Source: Moraxellaceae bacterium
GTDB lineage: Bacteria; Pseudomonadota; Gammaproteobacteria; Pseudomonadales; Moraxellaceae
Assembly: GCA_030646295.1 (NCBI GenBank)
Contig: JAUSND010000002.1
Location: 124,001-188,000, forward strand
DNA length: 64,000 bases
Direction of reading: 5' to 3'
How positions within the stretch are numbered: position 1 is the first letter of the stretch; every line of letters begins with the position of its first letter. Below, in pieces: positions 56,816 through 64,000 of the stretch. A model generated the notes under the pieces. The model saw only the letters and a list, made by a program, of their open reading frames with translations. It searched no databases and was not told the DNA's origin. A program made the position numbers and the translations under genes.

Positions 56816-57526
56816 ATGTCGACAGAGTCGCTGAAGCAGCCGTCATCAACAGCAGCTAACCCTCGGGTACAACCAGATAAAGAAGCAAGCCCCATGAGCA
56901 TTTCACAGAAGAAGATAGCCATTGAGGGGGCACTGACTCCCTATCTCAGTGATGACCACCTCATGCGCGCGATCTGCATATGGGAGGAAAAATACTCACA
57001 GCAGCCAACATTCGCCTTGCAGAGATTCATTAACGAGTTTTGTGACAACGCCACCCTTATCGCACAGCGTTCACAAATACTGCAGAGCCTTATTCGTGCG
57101 CTCTCTGGCGCCGATGGGCGACCGAGAGAAACTGCTCCCATACGATACAAGGAAGCGGCAAAAATCCCCAGTAGCACACAAGCCGTGGCCGATGAAAGCA
57201 TCATGTGCTTTTCAGCCTTGATCGAGTCTATTTTTGCAAACACCCCCGGTGACATGCACATCAAGATGCGTCTTTTCCTGATTGAAAACCTGCCAGGCAT
57301 GAAGCTTCCAGCCATGGCACAAAGGGCGCTCCATGCCTGGCTCTCCCAGCAATATCGCATTCCCGATGACGTACGAATAGAAGAGAAGGCCCTGCGCCAC
57401 CTGATCAACCTGGCGTACATTTCACTCTGCGAATATCTTGGCCCGGTCAAGGCGGACCGGTTGTTGCACGACGCGATCACGGCTACAGAAGAACGGAGCA
57501 CATTCCCGGTTCGGCAGCTGCTTTAA
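56816..57526 (+). CDS. Unknown protein encoded directly behind amt
   Basis: I do not recognise this 236-residue protein. It is soluble, helical, without signal peptide. The first 26 residues are polar and low in complexity; ATG 56894 (MSISQKKIAIEG) is an alternative start. The C-terminal part reads RHLINLAYISLCEYLGPVKADRLLHDAITATE, amphipathic helices. It begins 17 bp after amt with no terminator between, so it should be transcribed from the same sigma-54 promoter. No function can be given. Confidence 0.75.
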   Translation: MSTESLKQPSSTAANPRVQPDKEASPMSISQKKIAIEGALTPYLSDDHLMRAICIWEEKYSQQPTFALQRFINEFCDNATLIAQRSQILQSLIRALSGADGRPRETAPIRYKEAAKIPSSTQAVADESIMCFSALIESIFANTPGDMHIKMRLFLIENLPGMKLPAMAQRALHAWLSQQYRIPDDVRIEEKALRHLINLAYISLCEYLGPVKADRLLHDAITATEERSTFPVRQLL

Positions 57527-57586
57527 TCACTGTTACAAAAATGTAGCAGCGTGATTTGTACCATTGCCTCGGCCAGAGGCGTGACC

Positions 57587-57623
57587 CTAGCATGATGGAA
57601 TCATGAGGATTCCATCATGCTAG
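57587..57623 (+). promoter_or_regulatory. Hairpin enclosing the start codon at 57617
   Basis: Perfect 16-bp inverted repeat (57587-57602 with 57608-57623) and a 5-nt loop ATGAG. The ATG of the next gene lies in the second arm and its likely SD (GAGGA) begins in the loop, so folding would block translation. As DNA, the same dyad could be an operator. Confidence 0.7.
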
Positions 57624-58651
57624 CACTTGCCCGTATATTATTTACTGTCACTATTTCATCCGCAGCCATAACCATTGATGCAGCAGCATCTGCGCCTGCA
57701 GGCAATCGCATTGATAGCGACACGTGCCGGCCAGTACAGACAGGTCCTGGCCCACACAGCCTGATACAGGTTAACGGCAGCACCGTCCGGCTCCTAGTCT
57801 CTAGCCATGACCGAAGGAACTTTGAGAAAACAGGCGATATTTACGACTATCAGCCATCAACCGGAACAATGCGCCCTTTGCCACGAACAGGTGAGCCTCG
57901 TGAACTTTCATTCAGACCCCACCACACCGACATTTATCAGGCAGGTTCTGAAACGTTGCTGTATGTGATAAATCATGATGACGGCAAGCCAAATTCACGA
58001 CACCACAGCATTCTTGTTTACGCCATACAACCTGACCGGCTTGTTTTCAAAAAACGGTTACGTGACCCCCTCCTGAGCTCACCCAATCATCTTTCAATCA
58101 GCCCCGGCGGCGACATCTATGTGAGCAATGACCGTCGTGATGGCAGCAGCGTGATGGAACTGGTATTGCGGCAGAAAAAAGCAACAATCGTGCACTATCG
58201 TGAAAACTCAGGCTGGCGCATCGTTGCCGCGGGCTTGAGCTTTCCCAATGGCATTGAGGCCGAAACCTCTCGTGTACTTGTCAGCAAGACATTCGGCAGT
58301 GCGCTGCTTGAGTTCCCCCGAAAGCCGGATGGGTCTCTTGGCATGCCACGGAGGGTAATATCACTGCCTTTGCTCGATGGCCTGACTCCCGCACAAGCAC
58401 CAGATCACTACCTGGTCATCTCGCATGCTTCACTGGTCGACTTTCTTCAGCACAAGAACAATGGTGCACACCGCTCCCCCGCCACCGTGCATGAGGTCAA
58501 CATGACAACGGGAAGGTCCCGGATTTTCTTTGAGGATGATGGCAGGAAAATAAGCGGCATCTCTGCCGCCGTCACCACATCAGATGCCGTATATTTTGGT
58601 CAGTCATTCGAGCCGTTCCTGTTGCGCTGCCCCCACAAGAATCCGGGTTAG
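57617..58651 (+). CDS. Paraoxonase/SMP-30-like beta-propeller protein
   Basis: A 344-residue exported protein (N-terminal hydrophobic segment ALARILFTVTISSAAITIDAAASA). The repeat pattern fits a six-bladed propeller of the arylesterase/paraoxonase/strictosidine synthase-like group: SSPNHLSISPGGDIYVSND (calcium-ligand Asn and ND), GLSFPNGIE, and TVHEVNMTTGRS. A lactonase or esterase activity is plausible but not proven. Its stop codon overlaps that of the convergent dctM gene by 4 nt. Confidence 0.72.
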   Translation: MLALARILFTVTISSAAITIDAAASAPAGNRIDSDTCRPVQTGPGPHSLIQVNGSTVRLLVSSHDRRNFEKTGDIYDYQPSTGTMRPLPRTGEPRELSFRPHHTDIYQAGSETLLYVINHDDGKPNSRHHSILVYAIQPDRLVFKKRLRDPLLSSPNHLSISPGGDIYVSNDRRDGSSVMELVLRQKKATIVHYRENSGWRIVAAGLSFPNGIEAETSRVLVSKTFGSALLEFPRKPDGSLGMPRRVISLPLLDGLTPAQAPDHYLVISHASLVDFLQHKNNGAHRSPATVHEVNMTTGRSRIFFEDDGRKISGISAAVTTSDAVYFGQSFEPFLLRCPHKNPG

Positions 58652-59931
58652 CGCGCCAGAAACGCCAGACTAAGCCATGGCACATAGGTAATAACCAGTA
58701 CGGCAGCAAACAACACCACAAGAAATGGCCAGGTCGCCAGATAAAGCTCTGTAATCGGCTTCTTGAAGCGATAGCTTGCCATGAACAGGTTCATTCCCAC
58801 CGGAGGGGTACAGTAGCCGATCTGCATGTTCGCCAGAAAAATGATCCCGAGATGCACAGGATCAACACCGAACCCGACTGCAACTGGCAGCAAGAGCGGA
58901 ATCATGATGACCAATGCCGAAAAAATATCGAGCAGACACCCCAGCACAAGCAAAAACACATTGAGCAACAACAGAAAGGTAAAGCGGCTATCAATATGCG
59001 CTTTCAGGAAATCAAAGAGTCTGGTGGGGACTTCGGCCTCAATGAGCCAGTTGGTCAGTGCCAGAGAAACCCCCAGAATCAGCAGCACCGCACCAACCAT
59101 TACCATGGACTCCCGCATGATATCCGGCAGCTTGCGTAACGGAATCTCCTTGTAAATCAGGCATTCCACAACAATCACATAAAGAGCCGTGACTGCAGCC
59201 GCCTCTGACACAGCAAAAAAACCACCATAAATTCCGCCAAGCACCACAATTGGCAACGGCAGCTCCCACTTGGCCTCCCACATTGCCGCCTTGACTTCCC
59301 CGGCATTGAACTGCTGCAGGGGAATGGGGAAACGACGGGTAATCCAAAGACCGTACAGACTGAGAAAGCCAATCATGACCAGCGCAGGCAACAAACCGGC
59401 CTTGAACACATCCTGAATGGTAATGCCACTGCCATCCGGCAATTGCTGGGCAATGACCGCATAGAGAATCAGGGGCAAGGAAGGTGGCAGCAACAGCCCC
59501 AGCGAACCAGAGGTCGTCACAAGCCCGAGAGAAAAACGCTCCTGATATCCTGCCTGCTTGAGTGCTGGATAAAGCAGCGCACCCAGCGCAACGATCGTTA
59601 CGCCACTGGCTCCGGTGAACGCCGTAAAAAACGCACAGGTCAGGAAGGCAACAATTGCCAGACCGCCCGGCATCCAGCCAATCAGGGACTGTGTTATTCG
59701 CACCAGTCGCACTGACGTTCTTGACTCTCCAAGCATGTAGCCGGCAAAGGTAAACAGCGGCAATGCCAGCAAGATGGGTGTATCTACAATACGGTAGAGC
59801 TCAATTCCCATCACGGTGAGGGGAGTCTCTACAGACTGAAAACCAAGCATGGCAACGCCGGCAATCACGGCAAACAGTGGCGCCCCAAGAGCAGCAGCGA
59901 GCAGGAGCAATATCGCCAGCAATAACATCAT
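58648..59931 (-). CDS. dctM: TRAP transporter large permease (DctM)
   Basis: The 427-residue polytopic subunit that forms the Na+-coupled transport path of TRAP transporters. About 12 membrane segments; family signatures include ALPLFTFAGYMLGES, TGASGVTIVALGALLYPALKQAGY and NMQIGYCTPPVGMNLFMASY. It overlaps dctQ by 4 nt and is the last gene of the operon. Confidence 0.95.
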   Translation of the reverse strand: MMLLLAILLLLAAALGAPLFAVIAGVAMLGFQSVETPLTVMGIELYRIVDTPILLALPLFTFAGYMLGESRTSVRLVRITQSLIGWMPGGLAIVAFLTCAFFTAFTGASGVTIVALGALLYPALKQAGYQERFSLGLVTTSGSLGLLLPPSLPLILYAVIAQQLPDGSGITIQDVFKAGLLPALVMIGFLSLYGLWITRRFPIPLQQFNAGEVKAAMWEAKWELPLPIVVLGGIYGGFFAVSEAAAVTALYVIVVECLIYKEIPLRKLPDIMRESMVMVGAVLLILGVSLALTNWLIEAEVPTRLFDFLKAHIDSRFTFLLLLNVFLLVLGCLLDIFSALVIMIPLLLPVAVGFGVDPVHLGIIFLANMQIGYCTPPVGMNLFMASYRFKKPITELYLATWPFLVVLFAAVLVITYVPWLSLAFLAR

Positions 59932-60434
59932 GTCAGCGACCCGGCCTGATTGGTAACGCTTCGCCAGGGGGCCAGAGCTGCCACGATGAGATAACGCAGG
60001 GCAATCAGGCCAAACGTAACAGGCATGACACTTTCACAAACCCAGGTGGGAACATTGGCAAATGCCGGCGAGGGGGACTCGTACTCAATTTTCACAAACT
60101 CAAATGAATACCAGGCAAGAAGACAGCAGACGACGGCCGTAAACAATGCATTGAATACAACCACTGACTTGGCAGCCCTCTCCGGCAAATACTTGGTGGC
60201 TATATCAATGCTGATATGTCGCTGATCACGACTGGCGACCAGTGCCCCGATCATGCCGATCCACAGCACCAGCACCCGCAGCAGGCTGTCTGCCCAGAGA
60301 AACCCTGAGTCAAAACCGTTGCGCAGCACAATCTGCATCACTGCCACACCAATCATGGTCGCCAGCAATGCAACCAGCAGACTGTTTTCCAGAAAGTGAA
60401 GGAGCCGCAATACCTTCTGCAGCATATCCCTCAC
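59928..60434 (-). CDS. dctQ: TRAP transporter small permease (DctQ)
   Basis: A 168-residue membrane protein with four segments: LVALLATMIGVAVMQIVLR, WADSLLRVLVLWIGMIGALVASRDQRHISID (the conserved E/D-x-x-x-R-x-x-x-x-W region), KSVVVFNALFTAVVCCLLAWYS and VMPVTFGLIALRYLIVA. It overlaps dctP and dctM by 4 nt on each side. Confidence 0.93.
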   Translation of the reverse strand: MRDMLQKVLRLLHFLENSLLVALLATMIGVAVMQIVLRNGFDSGFLWADSLLRVLVLWIGMIGALVASRDQRHISIDIATKYLPERAAKSVVVFNALFTAVVCCLLAWYSFEFVKIEYESPSPAFANVPTWVCESVMPVTFGLIALRYLIVAALAPWRSVTNQAGSLT

Positions 60435-61432
60435 GATTTCTTGCCAGCACGAAAGGCCGCCAGATACGCGTTAAACTGGCTGGCCGCCTGCGCACTCACA
60501 ATTCCCTTCTGCTCCATTTGCTCACTGGCCACACTGCTGAAGCGGGCCCACTCGGCCTGCTCCTGCGCTGATGGCCTGACCGGCTTGATGCCCTGCTTGA
60601 GCAACGCATTATAGGCAGCCAGATTATCCTTGCGGTTCTGCTGGTCTATGTCGCGAAAGACCCGCCCCATGACTTCACGCACAACCAGCTGGTCTGCCGG
60701 AGCGAGCTTTGCAAATGCCTTGTGCTCAATCGCCAGGGTCCCGACAAAATAGCTCATCGGCAGATCATTCAGGTATTTGATCTGGGTATGCCATTGCAGC
60801 GCTACCGCACCGATCGGCGACATTGCCACTGCATCAATAATGCCTGTTTGCAGACTGGGCAGAACATCGGCCAATGACAGCGGGACAGGCGCAACCTGAA
60901 ATGACTTCAATGCCTCTTCAGACTGCCGATCATTATCAGGAATCCATACGCGCTGCTTGCGCAATGCGCCGATAGAGGAAACCGGAGCATTCTTTGACAT
61001 TACATAGGCAAAACCGCCTTCTGCAAAACCAAAGTTCACAAAACCTGCCGTCTCGAGCGCTTTTGAGAATGGAGCATCCATTTTGCTCCTGACGTAATCC
61101 ACTTCCTCGAACGACTTGAACTTCAGCGGCAGCGAATACACCTGGATATCACGTACAGCGTCAGACAGGCTGCCGCCCGTAACAGCACCGCCGTGCAACT
61201 GACCAATCTTGATCTTGTTGAGCACGGCCTTGTCATTACCCATGGTGCCGCCCGTGTAGAACTTGAACTCAACGCGCCCCTCGGTCTTGGTCTTGATCTC
61301 GGCCGCACCGGCACGCATTTTAGTCATCCAGCCGGAACCATCCGGTGACAGCGTTGCAATCTTGAGCGTCACAGCATGGGCACTTGTGGCCAGCAGACTG
61401 AAGACCAGGGCGGCCAGCAGATTGCGCTTCAT
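60431..61432 (-). CDS. dctP: TRAP transporter solute-binding protein (DctP)
   Basis: A 333-residue periplasmic binding protein with signal peptide MKRNLLAALVFSLLATSAHA. Family landmarks: LKIATLSPDGSGWMTKMRAGAAEIKTKTEGRV, FYTGGTMGNDKAVLNKIKIGQLHGG, and SLQTGIIDAVAMSPIGAVALQWHTQIKYLNDLPMSY. The substrate cannot be told; pairing with TatT suggests it may be a hydrophobic or unusual ligand rather than a C4-dicarboxylate. Confidence 0.93.
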   Translation of the reverse strand: MKRNLLAALVFSLLATSAHAVTLKIATLSPDGSGWMTKMRAGAAEIKTKTEGRVEFKFYTGGTMGNDKAVLNKIKIGQLHGGAVTGGSLSDAVRDIQVYSLPLKFKSFEEVDYVRSKMDAPFSKALETAGFVNFGFAEGGFAYVMSKNAPVSSIGALRKQRVWIPDNDRQSEEALKSFQVAPVPLSLADVLPSLQTGIIDAVAMSPIGAVALQWHTQIKYLNDLPMSYFVGTLAIEHKAFAKLAPADQLVVREVMGRVFRDIDQQNRKDNLAAYNALLKQGIKPVRPSAQEQAEWARFSSVASEQMEQKGIVSAQAASQFNAYLAAFRAGKKS

Positions 61433-61515
61433 CTTATTCTCCGTGTTTACTGCTCATACAATGAGCTGTCTTGTGTCCGGAAAAACCGGAGCATTCAGTC
61501 AAAAAAGTCGTCAGC

Positions 61516-62388
61516 TCAAAAAAAGTCGTCAGCGCTCTTCAAAAGAGCATCCGCTTCCTGTCGTGCCAGCATATTGCTCAGCGTCCAGCCGGGATAGCGC
61601 GGATCAGCATCAAGAACATCTCTCAGCAGCTTGTCATGCAGTTCGCGGTCAAAAACCCCTCGGGCATAGTTTTTGGCATACAACACTTTCGCCATGAGAT
61701 TATGCCCATCCGACAGCGATATCGCTCTTTCGAAGTGCATCTTTCCGACCTCCGGACGCCCACCCAGAGCAGGAGGCAGGACGGTCGCCAGGCCGCCAAG
61801 ATACAGATGGGCTGCGCCATTCTGGTAGCTTTCATCAAGCACTACTACCCGCTGCATCAAAGCCTCGATACGCGGCATGTCGGCCACTGCATTCCAGTCT
61901 TCACTGTGCGCCTGCACCCAGCCCGCCCATGCCGAACCGGTAGTATAAAGCAGCGCAACATCATCGCGTTGCAGATCCTCCAGCCGTGCCCTGACATCAT
62001 CCACAGACAGTTTACGTACGTCGCACAGCGCCTTTTGACGGAGACAAAGTGCATCCACTGCGTAATTGAGCGCCTTGTCCGTCAGTGCCGCCGCGCGTAC
62101 CGGGTCTTTTACAAACGCCCCGGCATAGGCACTATTCAGGCTGGCTGCCGCCTGACGGAAGGCGGCGCTTTCTGGATCCTGACGCACCAGCGCATCCAGC
62201 AACAAAAGATAGGAAGCCGATCCCGCCTCCACAACCACCGGATCGTCATTGTCCAGCATGGCCGAGGTCAGATTCGTCGCAAAGCGGTTCCCTGCCTTCT
62301 CAACCATCCCGCTGCACCCCGCCAGCAAGAGCAGGCAAAGCAACGTGAAAAGAGCTCGGAACCGACCTGAAACCGGGGTATGGCGCAT
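61516..62388 (-). CDS. TRAP-associated TPR lipoprotein TatT
   Basis: A 290-residue lipoprotein (lipobox LLLAGC after a hydrophobic segment). The rest is helical, with TPR-like spacing, and matches the TatT family first described from Treponema (Tp0956), where it forms a complex with a DctP. It lies 83 bp upstream of dctP, consistent with that partnership. I chose ATG 62388 (MRHTPVSGR); ATG 62403 is equally possible. Confidence 0.85.
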   Translation of the reverse strand: MRHTPVSGRFRALFTLLCLLLLAGCSGMVEKAGNRFATNLTSAMLDNDDPVVVEAGSASYLLLLDALVRQDPESAAFRQAAASLNSAYAGAFVKDPVRAAALTDKALNYAVDALCLRQKALCDVRKLSVDDVRARLEDLQRDDVALLYTTGSAWAGWVQAHSEDWNAVADMPRIEALMQRVVVLDESYQNGAAHLYLGGLATVLPPALGGRPEVGKMHFERAISLSDGHNLMAKVLYAKNYARGVFDRELHDKLLRDVLDADPRYPGWTLSNMLARQEADALLKSADDFF

Positions 62389-62653
62389 GATGGCGGGGCA
62401 CATGAAGGAATATTGGCGCTTCTTATAACAACCCCGGGGGGTGCAACTCAACCACCCCCGCTCCCTGGCCTTGTAAAAACCGGCCACCTGGGGCTGATCG
62501 CCTGATATCAGCCCCAGGTGCAGCTCATCCTGACAACGGGGAAAAGGACTTTCCTTAACCCTCTTTTTCTGGGAAAAAGAAACCTAATCACCGCGAGTGG
62601 GCCATGATGGGGCCATCACCCCGCCTCCACCCAACAAGAACAATGGCATCCTG
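62389..62653. other. Divergent intergenic region, nothing further identified
   Basis: About 265 bp between tatT and the rhomboid-like gene. It contains GC-rich and G/C-run segments (for example 62430-62460 and 62495-62525) and a purine-rich tract near 62570-62580. I see no convincing promoter pair or RNA gene. Confidence 0.35.
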
Positions 62654-64000
62654 ATGATCATCACACCTGTCGACCACCCCTTCAGCTGGAAAAACCCTCC
62701 CCGCCTCGTACTCGGCCTGAGTCTTGTACTGACTCTTGTTTTTGTGTTCTGGCACATGGCCGACCGCAAGCGTGAGCAGGTCCTTGATGAGCTTTATCGT
62801 ACCCAGTTGCTGTCCATCGAATGGGAACTCTATGAAACCCATGCGGGGCGCAGCGGACAGGTCTCTGCAATGGCTGCACTCAAGCAGGCACATGCCAATG
62901 GCAACATTACGCCACTGCGTCGCTATATCGGCAGTGACGACCGCTTTGTCGAGGATGTGCGCAGCAACGGTCTCAGCTACCTTCCTCCTGCCACGTTTGA
63001 GTCATGGAAAAGCGCGCGCGCAACCCTTGATGCCGAGCGCAGCAAAATAAGCATCCAGGCACTGGGAATTGACCCTGAAGAGTTCCGTCCCATCACATTC
63101 CTTGCCTACAGCCTGATTCAACCTGATGCCCTTCATCTGATTTGTGTCCTGCTTCTGCTACTGAGCGCCGGAGCAGCACTTGAGCTGGCGCTTGGCACCG
63201 GCGCCGTGCTTGCAGGAGCCATCGGAGGCGGGTTCGTGGGCGCGGTTGTATACCTGATTGCCAATGGCAAGGGCGTCCTGCCCATGGCTGGTGGCATGGC
63301 GGCTGTGTCTGCCATTACCGGCATGTACCTGATGCACTTCCGGAACAACCCGGTCATCTGGTTTGGCTCCGCCAGATTCAATGCCGCCTTCCTGGCATTG
63401 CTATGGCTGGCAGCAGTCGTTGCAGGCTACTTCGTTAGTGGCCAACGCCCTGCCGAAACGGCAGCCCAGGTTGCAGCCCTTGTGTCCGGCCCCCTGTGGC
63501 TTCTGATCCACCAGCGCTGGTTTACCCATGAGGATGCCGAACTTGAAGCATTGCCCGTTGAGGAGCCGGAGGCAGACATTGATCTGGTGTATCGCGAGAC
63601 TCTGCAAAAAGCACTTGATGCTGTCGCCCGCCTCGACTTTGCAGAAGGCCAGAAGCGCCTGCGCGAGATGGTCAAGGCCTACCCCCAGGACATGCGAGTG
63701 CTGGTACAGCTATATCACCTGGAGAAACTGACCCCGACATCCAGCTCTTTTGACGCTGTGGCGCGCCGGCTCTTCAGCCTGACTGGCGGCGAGGACACGG
63801 AAGTCCTCAAGATTTACCGGGACTATCAGCGCACATCATCCGAACAACGCGCACTCGATATCGAAACCAGCATGAAAATGGTGGCTCGGCTCACCCGCAT
63901 GAATGAGGTGATGGAGGCAGACAAGCTCATGCGCAAGGTGCTGGAGAAAAACACCACGCACCCCCTCATCAGCAAAGCAGCCCAGGCATTGGGCGATGCC
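62654..64000 (+). CDS. Rhomboid-like membrane protein, probably catalytically inactive (3' end outside window)
   Basis: The frame is open from ATG 62654 to the window end (449 codons, no stop). After an N-terminal membrane segment (LVLGLSLVLTLVFVFW) comes a rhomboid-type core: DALHLICVLLLLLSAGAALELALG (the LHL-x-N-x-L and E-x-x-LG region), GGFVGAVVYLIANG, PMAGGMAAVSAITGMYLMHF, then two more segments. Where active rhomboids have GxSG the sequence reads MAGGM, and the second catalytic residue (His in AHLGG) appears as AQVAA. The C-terminal 150 residues are helical and TPR-like. Confidence 0.75.
   Translation, partial: MIITPVDHPFSWKNPPRLVLGLSLVLTLVFVFWHMADRKREQVLDELYRTQLLSIEWELYETHAGRSGQVSAMAALKQAHANGNITPLRRYIGSDDRFVEDVRSNGLSYLPPATFESWKSARATLDAERSKISIQALGIDPEEFRPITFLAYSLIQPDALHLICVLLLLLSAGAALELALGTGAVLAGAIGGGFVGAVVYLIANGKGVLPMAGGMAAVSAITGMYLMHFRNNPVIWFGSARFNAAFLALLWLAAVVAGYFVSGQRPAETAAQVAALVSGPLWLLIHQRWFTHEDAELEALPVEEPEADIDLVYRETLQKALDAVARLDFAEGQKRLREMVKAYPQDMRVLVQLYHLEKLTPTSSSFDAVARRLFSLTGGEDTEVLKIYRDYQRTSSEQRALDIETSMKMVARLTRMNEVMEADKLMRKVLEKNTTHPLISKAAQALGDA

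Noticed and set aside
1-64000. Search for CRISPR arrays, insertion sequences, integrases, prophage or attachment sites
   Set aside because: No regularly spaced direct repeats, transposase or integrase motifs were seen; the tRNA genes are not followed by a partial repeat of their 3' ends or an integrase.

Overview
The window is a gene-dense, moderately GC-rich chromosome segment of a gammaproteobacterium, most probably from the Pseudomonadales. The evidence is gene order: rpsB/map/glnD/dapC/dapD, nadB//mucD-lepA-lepB-DUF4845-rnc-era-recO-pdxJ, alaS-lysC-csrA-tRNA-Ser-tRNA-Arg, and recX-recA-pncC-mutS-fdxA followed by an RsmZ-like RNA all match the arrangement known from Pseudomonas and its relatives. 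A CTG-N10-CAG LexA box before recA argues against Acinetobacter itself. I see no insertion sequence, prophage, integrase or CRISPR array; this is core genome with a few accessory pockets.

Layout. 1-8.5 kb: translation and nitrogen/lysine genes (rpsB partial, map, glnD, dapC, dapD, an ArsC/Spx-type protein, a patatin-like lipase, a YqhA-type membrane protein). 8.7-12.8 kb: a secreted repeat protein of unknown role, an O-antigen ligase-like protein, a SIMPL-domain protein and an SDR oxidoreductase. 12.8-20.5 kb: a long leftward block mucD-lepA-lepB-DUF4845-rnc-era-recO-pdxJ. 20.7-29.4 kb: nadB, a HerA-like ATPase, ygfX/sdhE divergent from ygfZ, an acyl-CoA hydrolase, ung with a TetR regulator, a WYL-type regulator and a small NfeD-C-like protein. 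29.8-34.2 kb: TerC, an NhaR-like regulator and a two-gene fatty acid desaturase/ferredoxin reductase operon. 34.4-46 kb: two tRNAs, csrA, lysC, alaS, recX, recA, pncC, mutS, fdxA, bfr, bfd. 46.2-53.5 kb: an RstAB-like two-component system and nrdAB behind NrdR-type boxes. 53.6-64 kb: a rhodanese, small membrane proteins, amt behind a sigma-54 promoter, an unknown partner gene, a paraoxonase-like propeller, a TatT-DctPQM TRAP operon, and a truncated rhomboid-like gene at the right edge.

The most interesting content is non-coding. Two intergenic stretches have the architecture of CsrA/RsmA-titrating RNAs: serial hairpins with GGA in the loop, closed by a strong intrinsic terminator. One (minus strand, about 44866-44999) lies beside fdxA, the classic rsmZ neighbourhood. 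It starts just after a plausible promoter and about 180 bp downstream of a palindrome resembling a GacA upstream activating sequence. The other (plus strand, about 34898-35016) lies between the tRNA-Ser gene and csrA and converges on csrA. If both are expressed, the window holds the regulator CsrA and two of its decoys. Both are predictions from sequence alone.

Other points are a 16-bp hairpin over the start codon of the paraoxonase-like gene, a rhomboid that appears to lack its catalytic Ser and His, absence of algU-mucA-mucB between nadB and mucD, and an unknown gene directly behind sigma-54-driven amt.
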